A stretch of 64,000 nucleotides of DNA, taken from positions 89,971 to 153,970 of the forward strand of contig JAEEJA010000095.1 of NCBI GenBank assembly GCA_016281605.1, written 5' to 3'. The first letter of the stretch is position 1. Every line of letters starts with the position of its first letter. The notes beneath the pieces are model-generated. The model had not been told where the DNA came from. It ran no database searches and was given only the letters and a program-made list of their open reading frames with translations. This DNA is from Lachnospiraceae bacterium (lineage in GTDB: Bacteria > Bacillota > Clostridia > Lachnospirales > Lachnospiraceae). This document shows positions 43,550 through 50,753 of this stretch, one piece after another. The position numbers were made by a program, and so were the translations under genes.

Positions 43550-44374
43550 ATGAAAGAGTCAAAAAAAGGACAGGATAAAAATAAAGAAATTATAACCTCT
43601 CAAACAAAAAGAATACTACTGAGAGTCAGTTATGATGGCTCTGCCTACCATGGTTGGCAGGAGCAACCTAATGCAACAACAATCGAAGGTGAGCTTAACA
43701 AGGCCGTGTCGGACCTTTTAGGTGAAGAAATACATGTAATAGGTGCAAGCAGAACCGACGCAGGTGTTCATGCCTATGGCAATGTGGCGGTTTTTGACAC
43801 TCCTCTTCGTATGCCGGCAGAGAAGTACATGCCTGCCCTTAACTCTCGTCTTCCCGGAGATATTGTTGTCCAAAATTCAGTACAGGTTAAACCTGATTTC
43901 CATCCAAGAAAAGTAAAATGCAAAAAAACTTATGAATATACGATACTGGCTCGAAAGATTCCATTACCAAAATACAGAAATACCGCCTGCTATTATTATC
44001 GTCCTTTGGATTTAAAGGCTATGCAGGAAGCTGCTCATTTTTTTAAGGGAAGACATGATTTCAATGCATTTTGCTCTGCAAAAACAAGCACACAGACCAC
44101 TATACGCTCCATATACGATATAGGTCTTAATGAGCAAAAGCTCAAGGAGGGTGGAAGATTCATAACCCTTTCCATAACCGGAAACGGTTTCCTCTACAAC
44201 ATGGTTCGAATAATTGCAGGAACCCTGTTAGAAGTTGGTACTGGGGCTATAGCTCCAAGAAGTATCCCTGAAATTATTATGTCAAAAGACAGAGAAAAAG
44301 CAGGCCCCACGGCTGTACCGCAGGGCCTGTCATTAAAGGAGATTGTTTACTCCAAAGATATTTATGTAGAATAA
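43550..44374 (+). CDS. truA: tRNA pseudouridine synthase A
   Basis: 274 residues from the ATG at 43550 (AAAGGA 7 nt upstream). The open frame runs further back to 43466, but that part is made of repeat copy F and is not native. Family motifs: RVSYDGSAYHGWQEQP near the start, catalytic ASRTDAGVHA (Asp about 81), HDFNAFCSA and GNGFLYNMVRIIAGTLLEVG. The enzyme makes pseudouridine at positions 38-40 of tRNAs. It may depend on read-through from the transglutaminase gene, unless a promoter lies within the repeat. Confidence 0.93.
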   Translation: MKESKKGQDKNKEIITSQTKRILLRVSYDGSAYHGWQEQPNATTIEGELNKAVSDLLGEEIHVIGASRTDAGVHAYGNVAVFDTPLRMPAEKYMPALNSRLPGDIVVQNSVQVKPDFHPRKVKCKKTYEYTILARKIPLPKYRNTACYYYRPLDLKAMQEAAHFFKGRHDFNAFCSAKTSTQTTIRSIYDIGLNEQKLKEGGRFITLSITGNGFLYNMVRIIAGTLLEVGTGAIAPRSIPEIIMSKDREKAGPTAVPQGLSLKEIVYSKDIYVE

Positions 44375-44415
44375 TTAAGACAAGCGAAGGTGTCCGTGTA
44401 TTAATAATCGACGGA

Positions 44416-45348
44416 CTAGAAGGAGTGGCCGCCGCCACCGCCGCCTCCTCCGCCGCCTCCGCCACCGCCTCCGCCTCCGCTACTACTGCTTGGCGGATCG
44501 TAGACTTTGGTCTGACGAACGAATACTTTATTAACATCTTTGATGTTATTTTTATAGAAAATGTTATTTAGAAGATCCTTTCTTTCAGGACTTCCTGCTT
44601 TATAAGCAGCCTTGATATAGAAGAAATTAAAGAGCATTGCCATCATTATAGCAAGAAGTGCATTGCTTATGTACTTCATAGGCTGTCTTATCTCTTTGCC
44701 TTCAATAAGGTCTTTTTCCTGCTCAAAAACGCTTTTTGCACATTCATAATAATTCCCATCTGATGCATACTTATATACATTATCTGTTATTGTATCAGCA
44801 TAAGAATCATCTATGACATCATACATATCACCATCACTGAATATGTATATCTTTCTGGTGCACATATCAATCAGGAAGAGAGATGCACTACTATTATTAA
44901 AATACTCTCTATACTTGCTTCTGGCAAAGTCAGGTGCACTAGAGATACTGTTTGACTTTGGATTTGTAACAAATGCAACTCCACCAAACTCTGTCAATTC
45001 AAGCATGTAATCTAAAAGATCGTATCTCTGCTCATCTGTAAGTAACCCTGCAGCATCCTCTATATAAGCAGAATACTTAGTCTCTGCATTGGTTTTATAT
45101 ATATTACTTGAATCGCTTCCGATGAGACCACCATCGCCCACATCTTCATAAAGCTCACCATCTCCTTCTATCTCTCCATCAGCAGCTTCATCTGATTCGT
45201 ATGTCTCAAGATCGTCGTTAGCTTCCTCACCCGACTTCAACTTAACACCTGTAATCTCTGCCTGTGAAGGGATAACCTCTAACATGAATGAAAGCATGAT
45301 CAAACAAGGTATAATATACAACATCCGTCTAAACCTATGCACGGTCAT
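44416..45348 (-). CDS. TPM-domain (YgcG-like) membrane protein with poly-Gly tail
   Basis: 310 residues from the ATG at 45348; a GTG two codons later has GGAGG at 8 nt and is as good. It overlaps the previous gene's end by 14 bp and is probably translationally coupled. Signal segment (about 8-30), acidic linker, then the TPM domain at about 85-210 (YIEDAAGLLTDEQRYDLLDY). One membrane segment follows near 230-250. The tail is four Ser, then 17 consecutive Gly codons and HSF, the tail type seen in YgcG-like proteins. TPM proteins act in photosystem repair in plants and are of unclear role in bacteria. It pairs with the zinc-ribbon gene upstream. Confidence 0.82.
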   Translation of the reverse strand: MTVHRFRRMLYIIPCLIMLSFMLEVIPSQAEITGVKLKSGEEANDDLETYESDEAADGEIEGDGELYEDVGDGGLIGSDSSNIYKTNAETKYSAYIEDAAGLLTDEQRYDLLDYMLELTEFGGVAFVTNPKSNSISSAPDFARSKYREYFNNSSASLFLIDMCTRKIYIFSDGDMYDVIDDSYADTITDNVYKYASDGNYYECAKSVFEQEKDLIEGKEIRQPMKYISNALLAIMMAMLFNFFYIKAAYKAGSPERKDLLNNIFYKNNIKDVNKVFVRQTKVYDPPSSSSGGGGGGGGGGGGGGGGGHSF

Positions 45349-46960
45349 CACCTCCCTCGTAAAGATCAAACTGTGGAAGTTTTCTGGTGGCAAGAATATT
45401 GTAATATCGAATAAGGCTTACTAATGAAAAAAATACGCCTATGATTGTTACAATTACTGCTCCGTAGTAGAAAATGTCCGAAACCGGATTTATAAAGAAT
45501 ATCACCATTCCTATAAATATGGAAATCAACGCCCATATGGTTCCGGGAACACTGCTTCTTATGGCTATATTTTTTAGCGAGTTTATACCAACTACAAATG
45601 TGATAACTCCGATAATAAATAATCCTAAAGAAACAAGGAAGAGTGTAAAATCACCCTCTTCTAAAAGAATTCTTGCTACCATAGGTACTATTACCGCTCC
45701 AAGTAAAACTATGAGAATTATGGCAACTATAGCGGTTCCGACAACTCCCATGCCTCCGCCACCACTAGCGGCTTCCTTTTCTTTAGCAGCCTTTAGCTTA
45801 TTTATTTCCTTTGCCTTATCAGGTCTATCCTTTGCAGAAAGCAGACCTAGGTCATCCGACCCATTGTCCTTCGCAACTATCTGCGTAAGTTCCATGTTAT
45901 AAAAAAACATAGTCATTAAGCCTGCTACCAAAACCGTCAGAAGCGAGCACTTAGGCTGAACTGTGAAGAACATATTTAACAAAAGAAATACCGGGATTGC
46001 AAATACAAATGAGCCGAGAATAAACTTACCAACCGAAACAGGCATATCTGCAAACACCTTTCCGGTTTGTCCGTTTACTGTTGCATAAGCCACACGACCG
46101 TTTTTTCTGTATGACATAAACCAAACAGGGAAGAGCGCTGCATCGACTTTCTCGATATTGGTATTAAGCTTTTTACCGTTAGCGCTTAAGGATTCACTAT
46201 ACTTATAAGTTGTTGTTTTAGTAGTATCCTTTATGTAATCCATGGTTTGATCTATAGCAATAGCCTTTGCGCTATCCTGGTAAACCTCACTTTTTACATC
46301 GGCCGTATCACCATAAAATCCCAACATGTATGAGGGTGTAAAAGGCTTTGCTTCATGAATATCGTAAGGAGCTATAGATTCGCTTATAGCATCACTGAAG
46401 GATGAGGATGCATCGTAAGATATACCCCTGTAGTACGAATCATTGTTCACCTTTAGATTATAATAGTCCGTATATATATAGTTTCCTTTTCTGTACTCGT
46501 TACTGATTGAGAATGTAGCATCACCCTCCTGTGTAATATAGTAGGACCAATAAGGCATGTATATTCCCCTGAATCCATCTATAAACTTTGCATCCTTAAA
46601 CTCGGCAGGTGTAAACAGCGATCTTCCGGTAAACTTTTTGTAAGCTTCTTTACAATCTTCCTTGGTTTTGGAAAATGGAATGATGTAATCAGGACACTTT
46701 TGCTTATCAAGCTTGCTACTCATGATTACAGATGCGCCACAGAAATTACAAAAATCCGCCACTGTGTTATCTGTAGTCGTTATCTCTCCACCGCACTGAG
46801 GACACTTGTAAACCGTAACTTCATAAAAGTTATCTTCTTCAGCGTCATTGTCCTGCTTTACCTCGTAGGGATCAAATTCACTACTACAGCTTGCGCACTT
46901 GATGTTCTTTCCTGCGATGTTGTACTTTAATTCACCACCGCAATTTGGACATTGATACAT
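45335..46960 (-). CDS. Membrane protein with two N-terminal zinc ribbons
   Basis: 541 residues. Ribbon 1: CPNCGGELKYNIAGKNIKC then ASC (about 4-25). Ribbon 2: YKCPQCGG with FCNFCGAS (about 51-80). The middle (about 85-330) is soluble and begins YIIPFSKTKEDCKEAYKKFT. Then come paired membrane segments (about 330-375) and a group of four near the end (about 410-520). The four-cysteine ribbons suggest metal-dependent folding or protein contact on the cytoplasmic face. The function is unknown. It is the first gene of a two-gene unit with the TPM protein. The ribosome site is AAAGGAG. Confidence 0.75.
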   Translation of the reverse strand: MYQCPNCGGELKYNIAGKNIKCASCSSEFDPYEVKQDNDAEEDNFYEVTVYKCPQCGGEITTTDNTVADFCNFCGASVIMSSKLDKQKCPDYIIPFSKTKEDCKEAYKKFTGRSLFTPAEFKDAKFIDGFRGIYMPYWSYYITQEGDATFSISNEYRKGNYIYTDYYNLKVNNDSYYRGISYDASSSFSDAISESIAPYDIHEAKPFTPSYMLGFYGDTADVKSEVYQDSAKAIAIDQTMDYIKDTTKTTTYKYSESLSANGKKLNTNIEKVDAALFPVWFMSYRKNGRVAYATVNGQTGKVFADMPVSVGKFILGSFVFAIPVFLLLNMFFTVQPKCSLLTVLVAGLMTMFFYNMELTQIVAKDNGSDDLGLLSAKDRPDKAKEINKLKAAKEKEAASGGGGMGVVGTAIVAIILIVLLGAVIVPMVARILLEEGDFTLFLVSLGLFIIGVITFVVGINSLKNIAIRSSVPGTIWALISIFIGMVIFFINPVSDIFYYGAVIVTIIGVFFSLVSLIRYYNILATRKLPQFDLYEGGDDRA

Positions 46961-47069
46961 GTGCTTCTCCTTTCTTTATTTTTTTACGTATAATAAATAT
47001 TAATAAAATATATTTAATTATAGCATATTATTTGTTTATGTGAAGAATTATATAAATCTTATCTTGTAC

Positions 47070-47099
47070 AAAAAAATGTACCGGTGCATTGCAAACCGG
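47070..47099 (-). terminator. Intrinsic terminator of cysteine synthase
   Basis: On the minus strand CCGGT and ACCGG pair around a 9-nt loop and are followed by TACATTTTTTT. Confidence 0.65.
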
Positions 47100-47105
47100 G
47101 TTGAA

Positions 47106-48035
47106 CTACTCGCCGAATAACGGAGTTGAAAAATATCTCTCAGCTGTATCTGGAAGCACTGTAACAACCGTTTTTCCCAGTCCAAGCTTCTTGGCAAGCT
47201 TGAGTGCTGCCGCGACATTGGTTCCACTGGATATACCACACATAAGTCCCTCTTCTCTTGCGAGTCTTTTGGCTGTATCTATAGCTTCATCATCTGTCAC
47301 AACATAGATGTCATCATATATATTCTGATTTAATATGTCGGGGATTATACCATCTCCTATTCCCATCTGCATGTGGGTTCCTATGGTTCCTCCGGCAAGA
47401 ATCGCTGCATTTTCCGGCTCTACCGCCCATATTATCATGTTAGGATTCTGAGCCTTTAAAACTTCGCCGATTCCTGTTATGGTACCACCGGTTCCTATAC
47501 CTGAGCAAAAGCCATCGATAGTGCACTCGGCCTGCTCCATAATTTCAAGCGCGGTGTGATTCTTGTGTGCAAGCACATTGTTCTTATTGGCAAACTGCTG
47601 AGGCACAAAAACATTCGGATTCTTTTTCTGCATGGAAAGTGCCATTTGTAAACATTCATCGATACATTTTCCGATATCACCTGCATCGTGGATAAGCTTA
47701 ACCTCTGCTCCGTAGTGCCTTACAAGCTTTCTTCTCTCCTCGCTTACCGAGTCGGGCATGATAATAATGGTTCTGTAGCCTCTCACTGCTCCAACCAAAG
47801 CAAGACCGATACCCTGATTTCCGCTTGTAGGTTCAACAATAATAGTATCCTTGGTAATTATTCCCTCTTTTTCGGCCTTTTTTATCATGTTGAAGGCGGT
47901 TCTTGTCTTGATAGAGCCACCGACATTAATGCCCTCAAACTTTACCAAAACCTCAGCACTATCCTCTTCAACCATTCTGTTTAATCTGATAAGAGGGGTA
48001 TGCCCTATGTAATCTAAAACATTGTTACAAATCAT
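47106..48035 (-). CDS. cysK: Cysteine synthase family enzyme
   Basis: 309 residues from the ATG at 48035 with GGAG 6 nt before; an ATG four codons earlier overlaps that site. It is a fold type II PLP enzyme: Lys in GGSIKTRTAFNMI (about 41), PTSGNQGIGLAL for the phosphate/Asn loop, GIGTGGTITGIGEVL for PLP phosphate binding. The family makes L-cysteine from O-acetylserine and sulfide. Here the usual K-D-R after the Lys is K-T-R, a known minor variant. It is alone, with a leader of about 118 nt and its own terminator. Confidence 0.88.
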   Translation of the reverse strand: MICNNVLDYIGHTPLIRLNRMVEEDSAEVLVKFEGINVGGSIKTRTAFNMIKKAEKEGIITKDTIIVEPTSGNQGIGLALVGAVRGYRTIIIMPDSVSEERRKLVRHYGAEVKLIHDAGDIGKCIDECLQMALSMQKKNPNVFVPQQFANKNNVLAHKNHTALEIMEQAECTIDGFCSGIGTGGTITGIGEVLKAQNPNMIIWAVEPENAAILAGGTIGTHMQMGIGDGIIPDILNQNIYDDIYVVTDDEAIDTAKRLAREEGLMCGISSGTNVAAALKLAKKLGLGKTVVTVLPDTAERYFSTPLFGE

Positions 48036-48047
48036 ATTTTTCTCCAT

Positions 48048-48259
48048 TTCTATAGTTTCAGAAAATAGTCACGACAAACTGCCCTTTAAAGTTAAGTTCT
48101 TCTATGAAACTAATCTTTAGAAGTTAATTCCGGTGAACTGCCAAAAATGGGTAGAATGCGCTCAATATCCTTATTATATCACAGACGAAATGTAAAATAC
48201 AGGGTTTTATCATTGAAGTTTATTATATTCCCTATCGTACGGTTTTTATAGGATGACAG
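48048..48259 (-). promoter_or_regulatory. Promoter and leader of cysteine synthase
   Basis: An extended -10 (TGATATAAT, -10 hexamer at 48178-48173) gives a start near 48166 and a leader of about 118 nt. The -35 is weak. I looked for SAM (S-box) and T-box elements in it and saw none. The stretch from 48182 to 48259 shows nothing else. Confidence 0.5.
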
Positions 48260-48337
48260 GGCGCTGCATGTCCGGGGGACATGCGCCTAGCGCCGACCGT
48301 AGCGAAGCGAAGACCGAACCTCTGGTTCGTGCTTCGC
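48260..48337. repeat. Two strong hairpins in series
   Basis: Hairpin 1: outer arms GGCGCT and AGCGCC, inner arms GCATGTCC and GGACATGC (48260-48294). Hairpin 2: outer arms GCGAAG and CTTCGC, inner arms CGAACC and GGTTCG with loop TCT (48307-48337). The ACCTCTGGT core of hairpin 2 also occurs at 2060-2068. Confidence 0.6.
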
Positions 48338-48343
48338 ATCCAC

Positions 48344-48371
48344 AAAAAAAGCCCCTTAAGGGGCTTTTTTT
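48344..48371 (-). terminator. Terminator of tRNA-Leu
   Basis: AAGCCCC and GGGGCTT with long flanking A and T runs; works on both strands and lies right after the tRNA 3' end. Confidence 0.85.
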
Positions 48372-48451
48372 TGCGGATGACAGGAGTCGAACCTGCACGC
48401 TTTCGCACAAGAACCTAAATCTTGCATGTCTGCCAATTCCATCACATCCGC
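48372..48451 (-). tRNA. tRNA-Leu, anticodon UAG
   Basis: Minus-strand sequence starts GCGGATGTGATGGAATTGG. The acceptor stem GCGGATG pairs with CATCCGC, the discriminator is A and no CCA is encoded. The anticodon stem CAAGA/TCTTG holds the loop TTTAGGT, giving anticodon UAG (Leu, CUA codons and relatives). The variable arm GCGAAAGC is the long type of leucine tRNAs. The T arm is GCAGG TTCGACT CCTGT. Confidence 0.95.
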
Positions 48452-48517
48452 ATATAATTCTCGCATCCTAAAACCACTTTAAGATACGAGAAGAATATTC
48501 ATACTTTAATCAACTTA

Positions 48518-48970
48518 CTAGTTGCTTTCACTTGTGGTAGTAGTTGTACTTCCACTTGACTCACTGATTGAGTTAAGCTCTGCACTTAAATCATCAGAAC
48601 TAATATTATCTCCTGAGATAGCAGCAGCAAATCCTACCATACCGTACTTAAACTTTGGTCCGTATTTATAAAGGATAGGCGTCTTACTCTCATCCAGCGA
48701 CGTCCGAATACTTGACCCAATTGATAAAAAGATAAGGATTGTAAGAATTCCGATTATCAAGCTTATAACACCTGTAATCTTTCCGCCCTTTCCTTTTCCA
48801 TCAACCTTCTTAGCCTGTATGCCAAGTACAAGAGCGATAACACCAAGCAGTACACTTAATCCACCGGCAATCACGCCAAAACCTAAACCGCCTACAACAC
48901 CAATTATAAGACCAAGTATACCAAGTCCGACTGCAACGCCTGCATGACTCTTCTTATTTGATTCTTCCAC
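48518..48970 (-). CDS. Small membrane protein, DUF4190-like
   Basis: 150 residues from the GTG at 48970 (GGAGG 6 nt before). There are about three Gly/Ile/Val-rich hydrophobic segments in residues 10-88 (VGLGILGLIIGVVGGLGF, then ALVLGIQ, then ISLIIGILTILIFLSI), typical of DUF4190 proteins. The remainder is a soluble tail ending in a Ser/Thr-rich stretch. The function of the family is unknown. It is probably in the cytoplasmic membrane. It sits alone, with tRNA-Leu just downstream. Confidence 0.75.
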   Translation of the reverse strand: MEESNKKSHAGVAVGLGILGLIIGVVGGLGFGVIAGGLSVLLGVIALVLGIQAKKVDGKGKGGKITGVISLIIGILTILIFLSIGSSIRTSLDESKTPILYKYGPKFKYGMVGFAAAISGDNISSDDLSAELNSISESSGSTTTTTSESN

Positions 48971-49194
48971 GACCAACCTCCATATTATTCTTTAAGATAA
49001 TCTAATAAACATTTCTTCGTAGCAAAATCAAGATTACTGACTTTTCATAATCTCTAAACTGCTTGAAAATCTGTTTTCTGAATCAGTTGTCATTATACAA
49101 TAACTTTGTTATTTTTGTCAAATTTTATTATTTTTTGGTCCGTGTCAAGTTGTTTTTGACCACGATTCCATGTCCTGTTTCTCGGGTTCCGTAA

Positions 49195-49308
49195 AACCAT
49201 CCCTTTTGAGATTTTCTGTGATTTAGGTGGGTTCTCTCTCCTCTGTAGACCTGCACGGACCAGTATTTTCATGGTTTTTGTCAAAAGTTCTGGCTGTAGG
49301 ACGGAAAT
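49195..49308. repeat. Second locus of modules A and B
   Basis: Module A-like part at 49195-49236 (ACCATCCCTTTTGAGATTTT, matching the third unit at 37708) and module B at 49252-49308 (TGCACGGACCAG start, then GTCAAAAGTTCTGGCTGT). Here A precedes B, whereas at 37514-37755 B precedes A. The whole gap 48971-49328 has no credible gene. Confidence 0.75.
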
Positions 49309-49328
49309 CAAAATATAAAAAAACTTTC

Positions 49329-49781
49329 TCACTTTAAATAATCCGGATCGATTCTAATCATATCAGTTAACGCTTTATTTCTATAATTCAGATCCTCTCG
49401 AAGTGTAAATCCCTGTGATTCCCAGAAAGCATTTCCTATCTCGTTCTTTTTAAAAGCAAGAAGAAGTACTTTGTTGATACCCTCTTTTTTTAGAGCACTA
49501 AGGGCAAGGTCGACGAGTTGCTTTCCAACGCCCATCCTCCTGCAGTTCGGAGATACGCATGCATGCTGAATTATTCCTCTTCTTCCATCATGTCCGCAAA
49601 GGATAACTCCAACTATTTTTTCATCAAGTACTGCAACATAAGAAGTGCTAGGATTTCGCTTAAGATATTTCTCAATCCCTTCGTGTGAATCGTCCTTATT
49701 ATTTAACCCATTCCCGCATTCAAGCCACAGCTTGTATGTTTCTTCATAATCTTCAATTTTCATTAGTCTGTAAACTATCAT
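49329..49781 (-). CDS. GNAT-family N-acetyltransferase
   Basis: 150 residues from the ATG at 49781 (GAGG 6 nt upstream). The GNAT fold is clear: motif A with the acetyl-CoA loop RRMGVGKQLVDLAL (about 84-97), preceded by ACVSPNC and followed by VLLLAFKKNEIGNAFWESQG. It moves an acetyl group from acetyl-CoA to an amine; the substrate is unknown. It lies between the Maf gene and the module A/B repeat. The product is cytoplasmic. Confidence 0.87.
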   Translation of the reverse strand: MIVYRLMKIEDYEETYKLWLECGNGLNNKDDSHEGIEKYLKRNPSTSYVAVLDEKIVGVILCGHDGRRGIIQHACVSPNCRRMGVGKQLVDLALSALKKEGINKVLLLAFKKNEIGNAFWESQGFTLREDLNYRNKALTDMIRIDPDYLK

Positions 49782-49807
49782 TATTATTTCCTCTACCAAT
49801 TTGTCAA

Positions 49808-49860
49808 TACCCCCACCTACGATCTAGCTTAGAGGTGGGGGATTTCTCCGACTGAGTTAA
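49808..49860 (-). repeat. Dispersed hairpin repeat, copy C
   Basis: Arms CCCCCACCT and AGGTGGGGG enclose ACGATCTAGCTTAG (roughly 49810-49842), then ATTTCTCC and CGACTGAGTTAA as in copy A. It lies between the maf and GNAT genes. Confidence 0.75.
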
Positions 49861-49882
49861 TAAACCTGTGAAGGGTGCTTCT

Positions 49883-50467
49883 CTACTTCAAATGCTCATA
49901 TAATCTATGCACCGGCAGACCGACAACATTGAAGTAGTCACCATCTATTTTTTCGACAAATCGGGCAAATGTGCCCTGAATTCCGTATGCACCGGCTTTG
50001 TCGTAAGGCTCATCTAAGCTGATATAGCTTTCTATTTCATCATCACTCATATCGCTCACATAGACTTTTGTTTTTTCGCAAAATGTGTCGCATCTATAAG
50101 TGTCTCCATTTTTTTTGCAAATCGTAACTGCTGTACAGACAGTATGACTTGTCCCTCTAATCATCCTTATCATACGTCTTGCATCATCTTTATCTTTCGG
50201 TTTGGTAAGTATCACATCCGTTCCACCTTCATCTGTAGCATAAACCACAGTATCAGATCCTATCACGCAAAAGTTCGACTCTCCTCTTTCTGCAAGAAGC
50301 TTATAAACTGCCTCAGCCTTTCCGTATGATAAAAGTTCTGTAAGTCGTATGGGATTATCGTAATCTAAATCTTCATCTATATCTGAAACCATTGTCTCAA
50401 ATTCGATTCCAAGTAATCCAAGTAACTCCCGTCTTCTGGGAGATGCTGACGCCAAATAATACTTCAT
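49883..50467 (-). CDS. maf: Maf-type nucleotide pyrophosphatase
   Basis: 194 residues from the ATG at 50467 (GGAGG 6 nt before). Family motifs: ASASPRRRELLGLLG at the start, ISDIDED-like acid stretch (MVSDIDEDL), VIGSDTVVYA with catalytic Asp (about 75), RMIRGTSHTVCTAVTI, and KAGAYGIQG. Maf proteins hydrolyse non-canonical or certain nucleoside triphosphates (dTTP, UTP and modified forms) to monophosphates; they have been linked to control of septum formation. It lies near GNAT with repeat copy C between. Confidence 0.9.
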   Translation of the reverse strand: MKYYLASASPRRRELLGLLGIEFETMVSDIDEDLDYDNPIRLTELLSYGKAEAVYKLLAERGESNFCVIGSDTVVYATDEGGTDVILTKPKDKDDARRMIRMIRGTSHTVCTAVTICKKNGDTYRCDTFCEKTKVYVSDMSDDEIESYISLDEPYDKAGAYGIQGTFARFVEKIDGDYFNVVGLPVHRLYEHLK

Positions 50468-50666
50468 AATATCCTCCATGTCGAGTGAGTATTGTGAAAC
50501 ATCGCACAAGATTTTTGAGTTCCCGTTTCGGATTTACACTCTATATTATTATTTATTAATCTTTTAATTTGTCAAGGATAGTTTTTTATATATTTGATTT
50601 CCGTCTCACAACTAGTACTTTTGACGAATAATTCTTAAAAATAAGCTTTCTGGTTTATCCCTTTCA

Positions 50667-50695
50667 TTGATTTTACAAAAAAATTATATTATAAT
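50667..50695 (+). promoter_or_regulatory. Promoter of the metallophosphoesterase operon
   Basis: TTGATT at 50667-50672, a 17-nt spacer and a perfect TATAAT at 50690-50695; start near 50702. Confidence 0.75.
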
Positions 50696-50753
50696 TATAT
50701 CTACAGATTTTTCATCGTGAGCGAAACTATAACAGATTATAGGAGAATAAGCT

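Noticed and set aside
48048..48180. S-box or T-box riboswitch before cysteine synthase
   Set aside because: Characteristic core sequences of either class were not seen in the leader.
49093..49332. 79-codon minus-strand frame
   Set aside because: It runs through repeat modules A and B and has no credible ribosome site.
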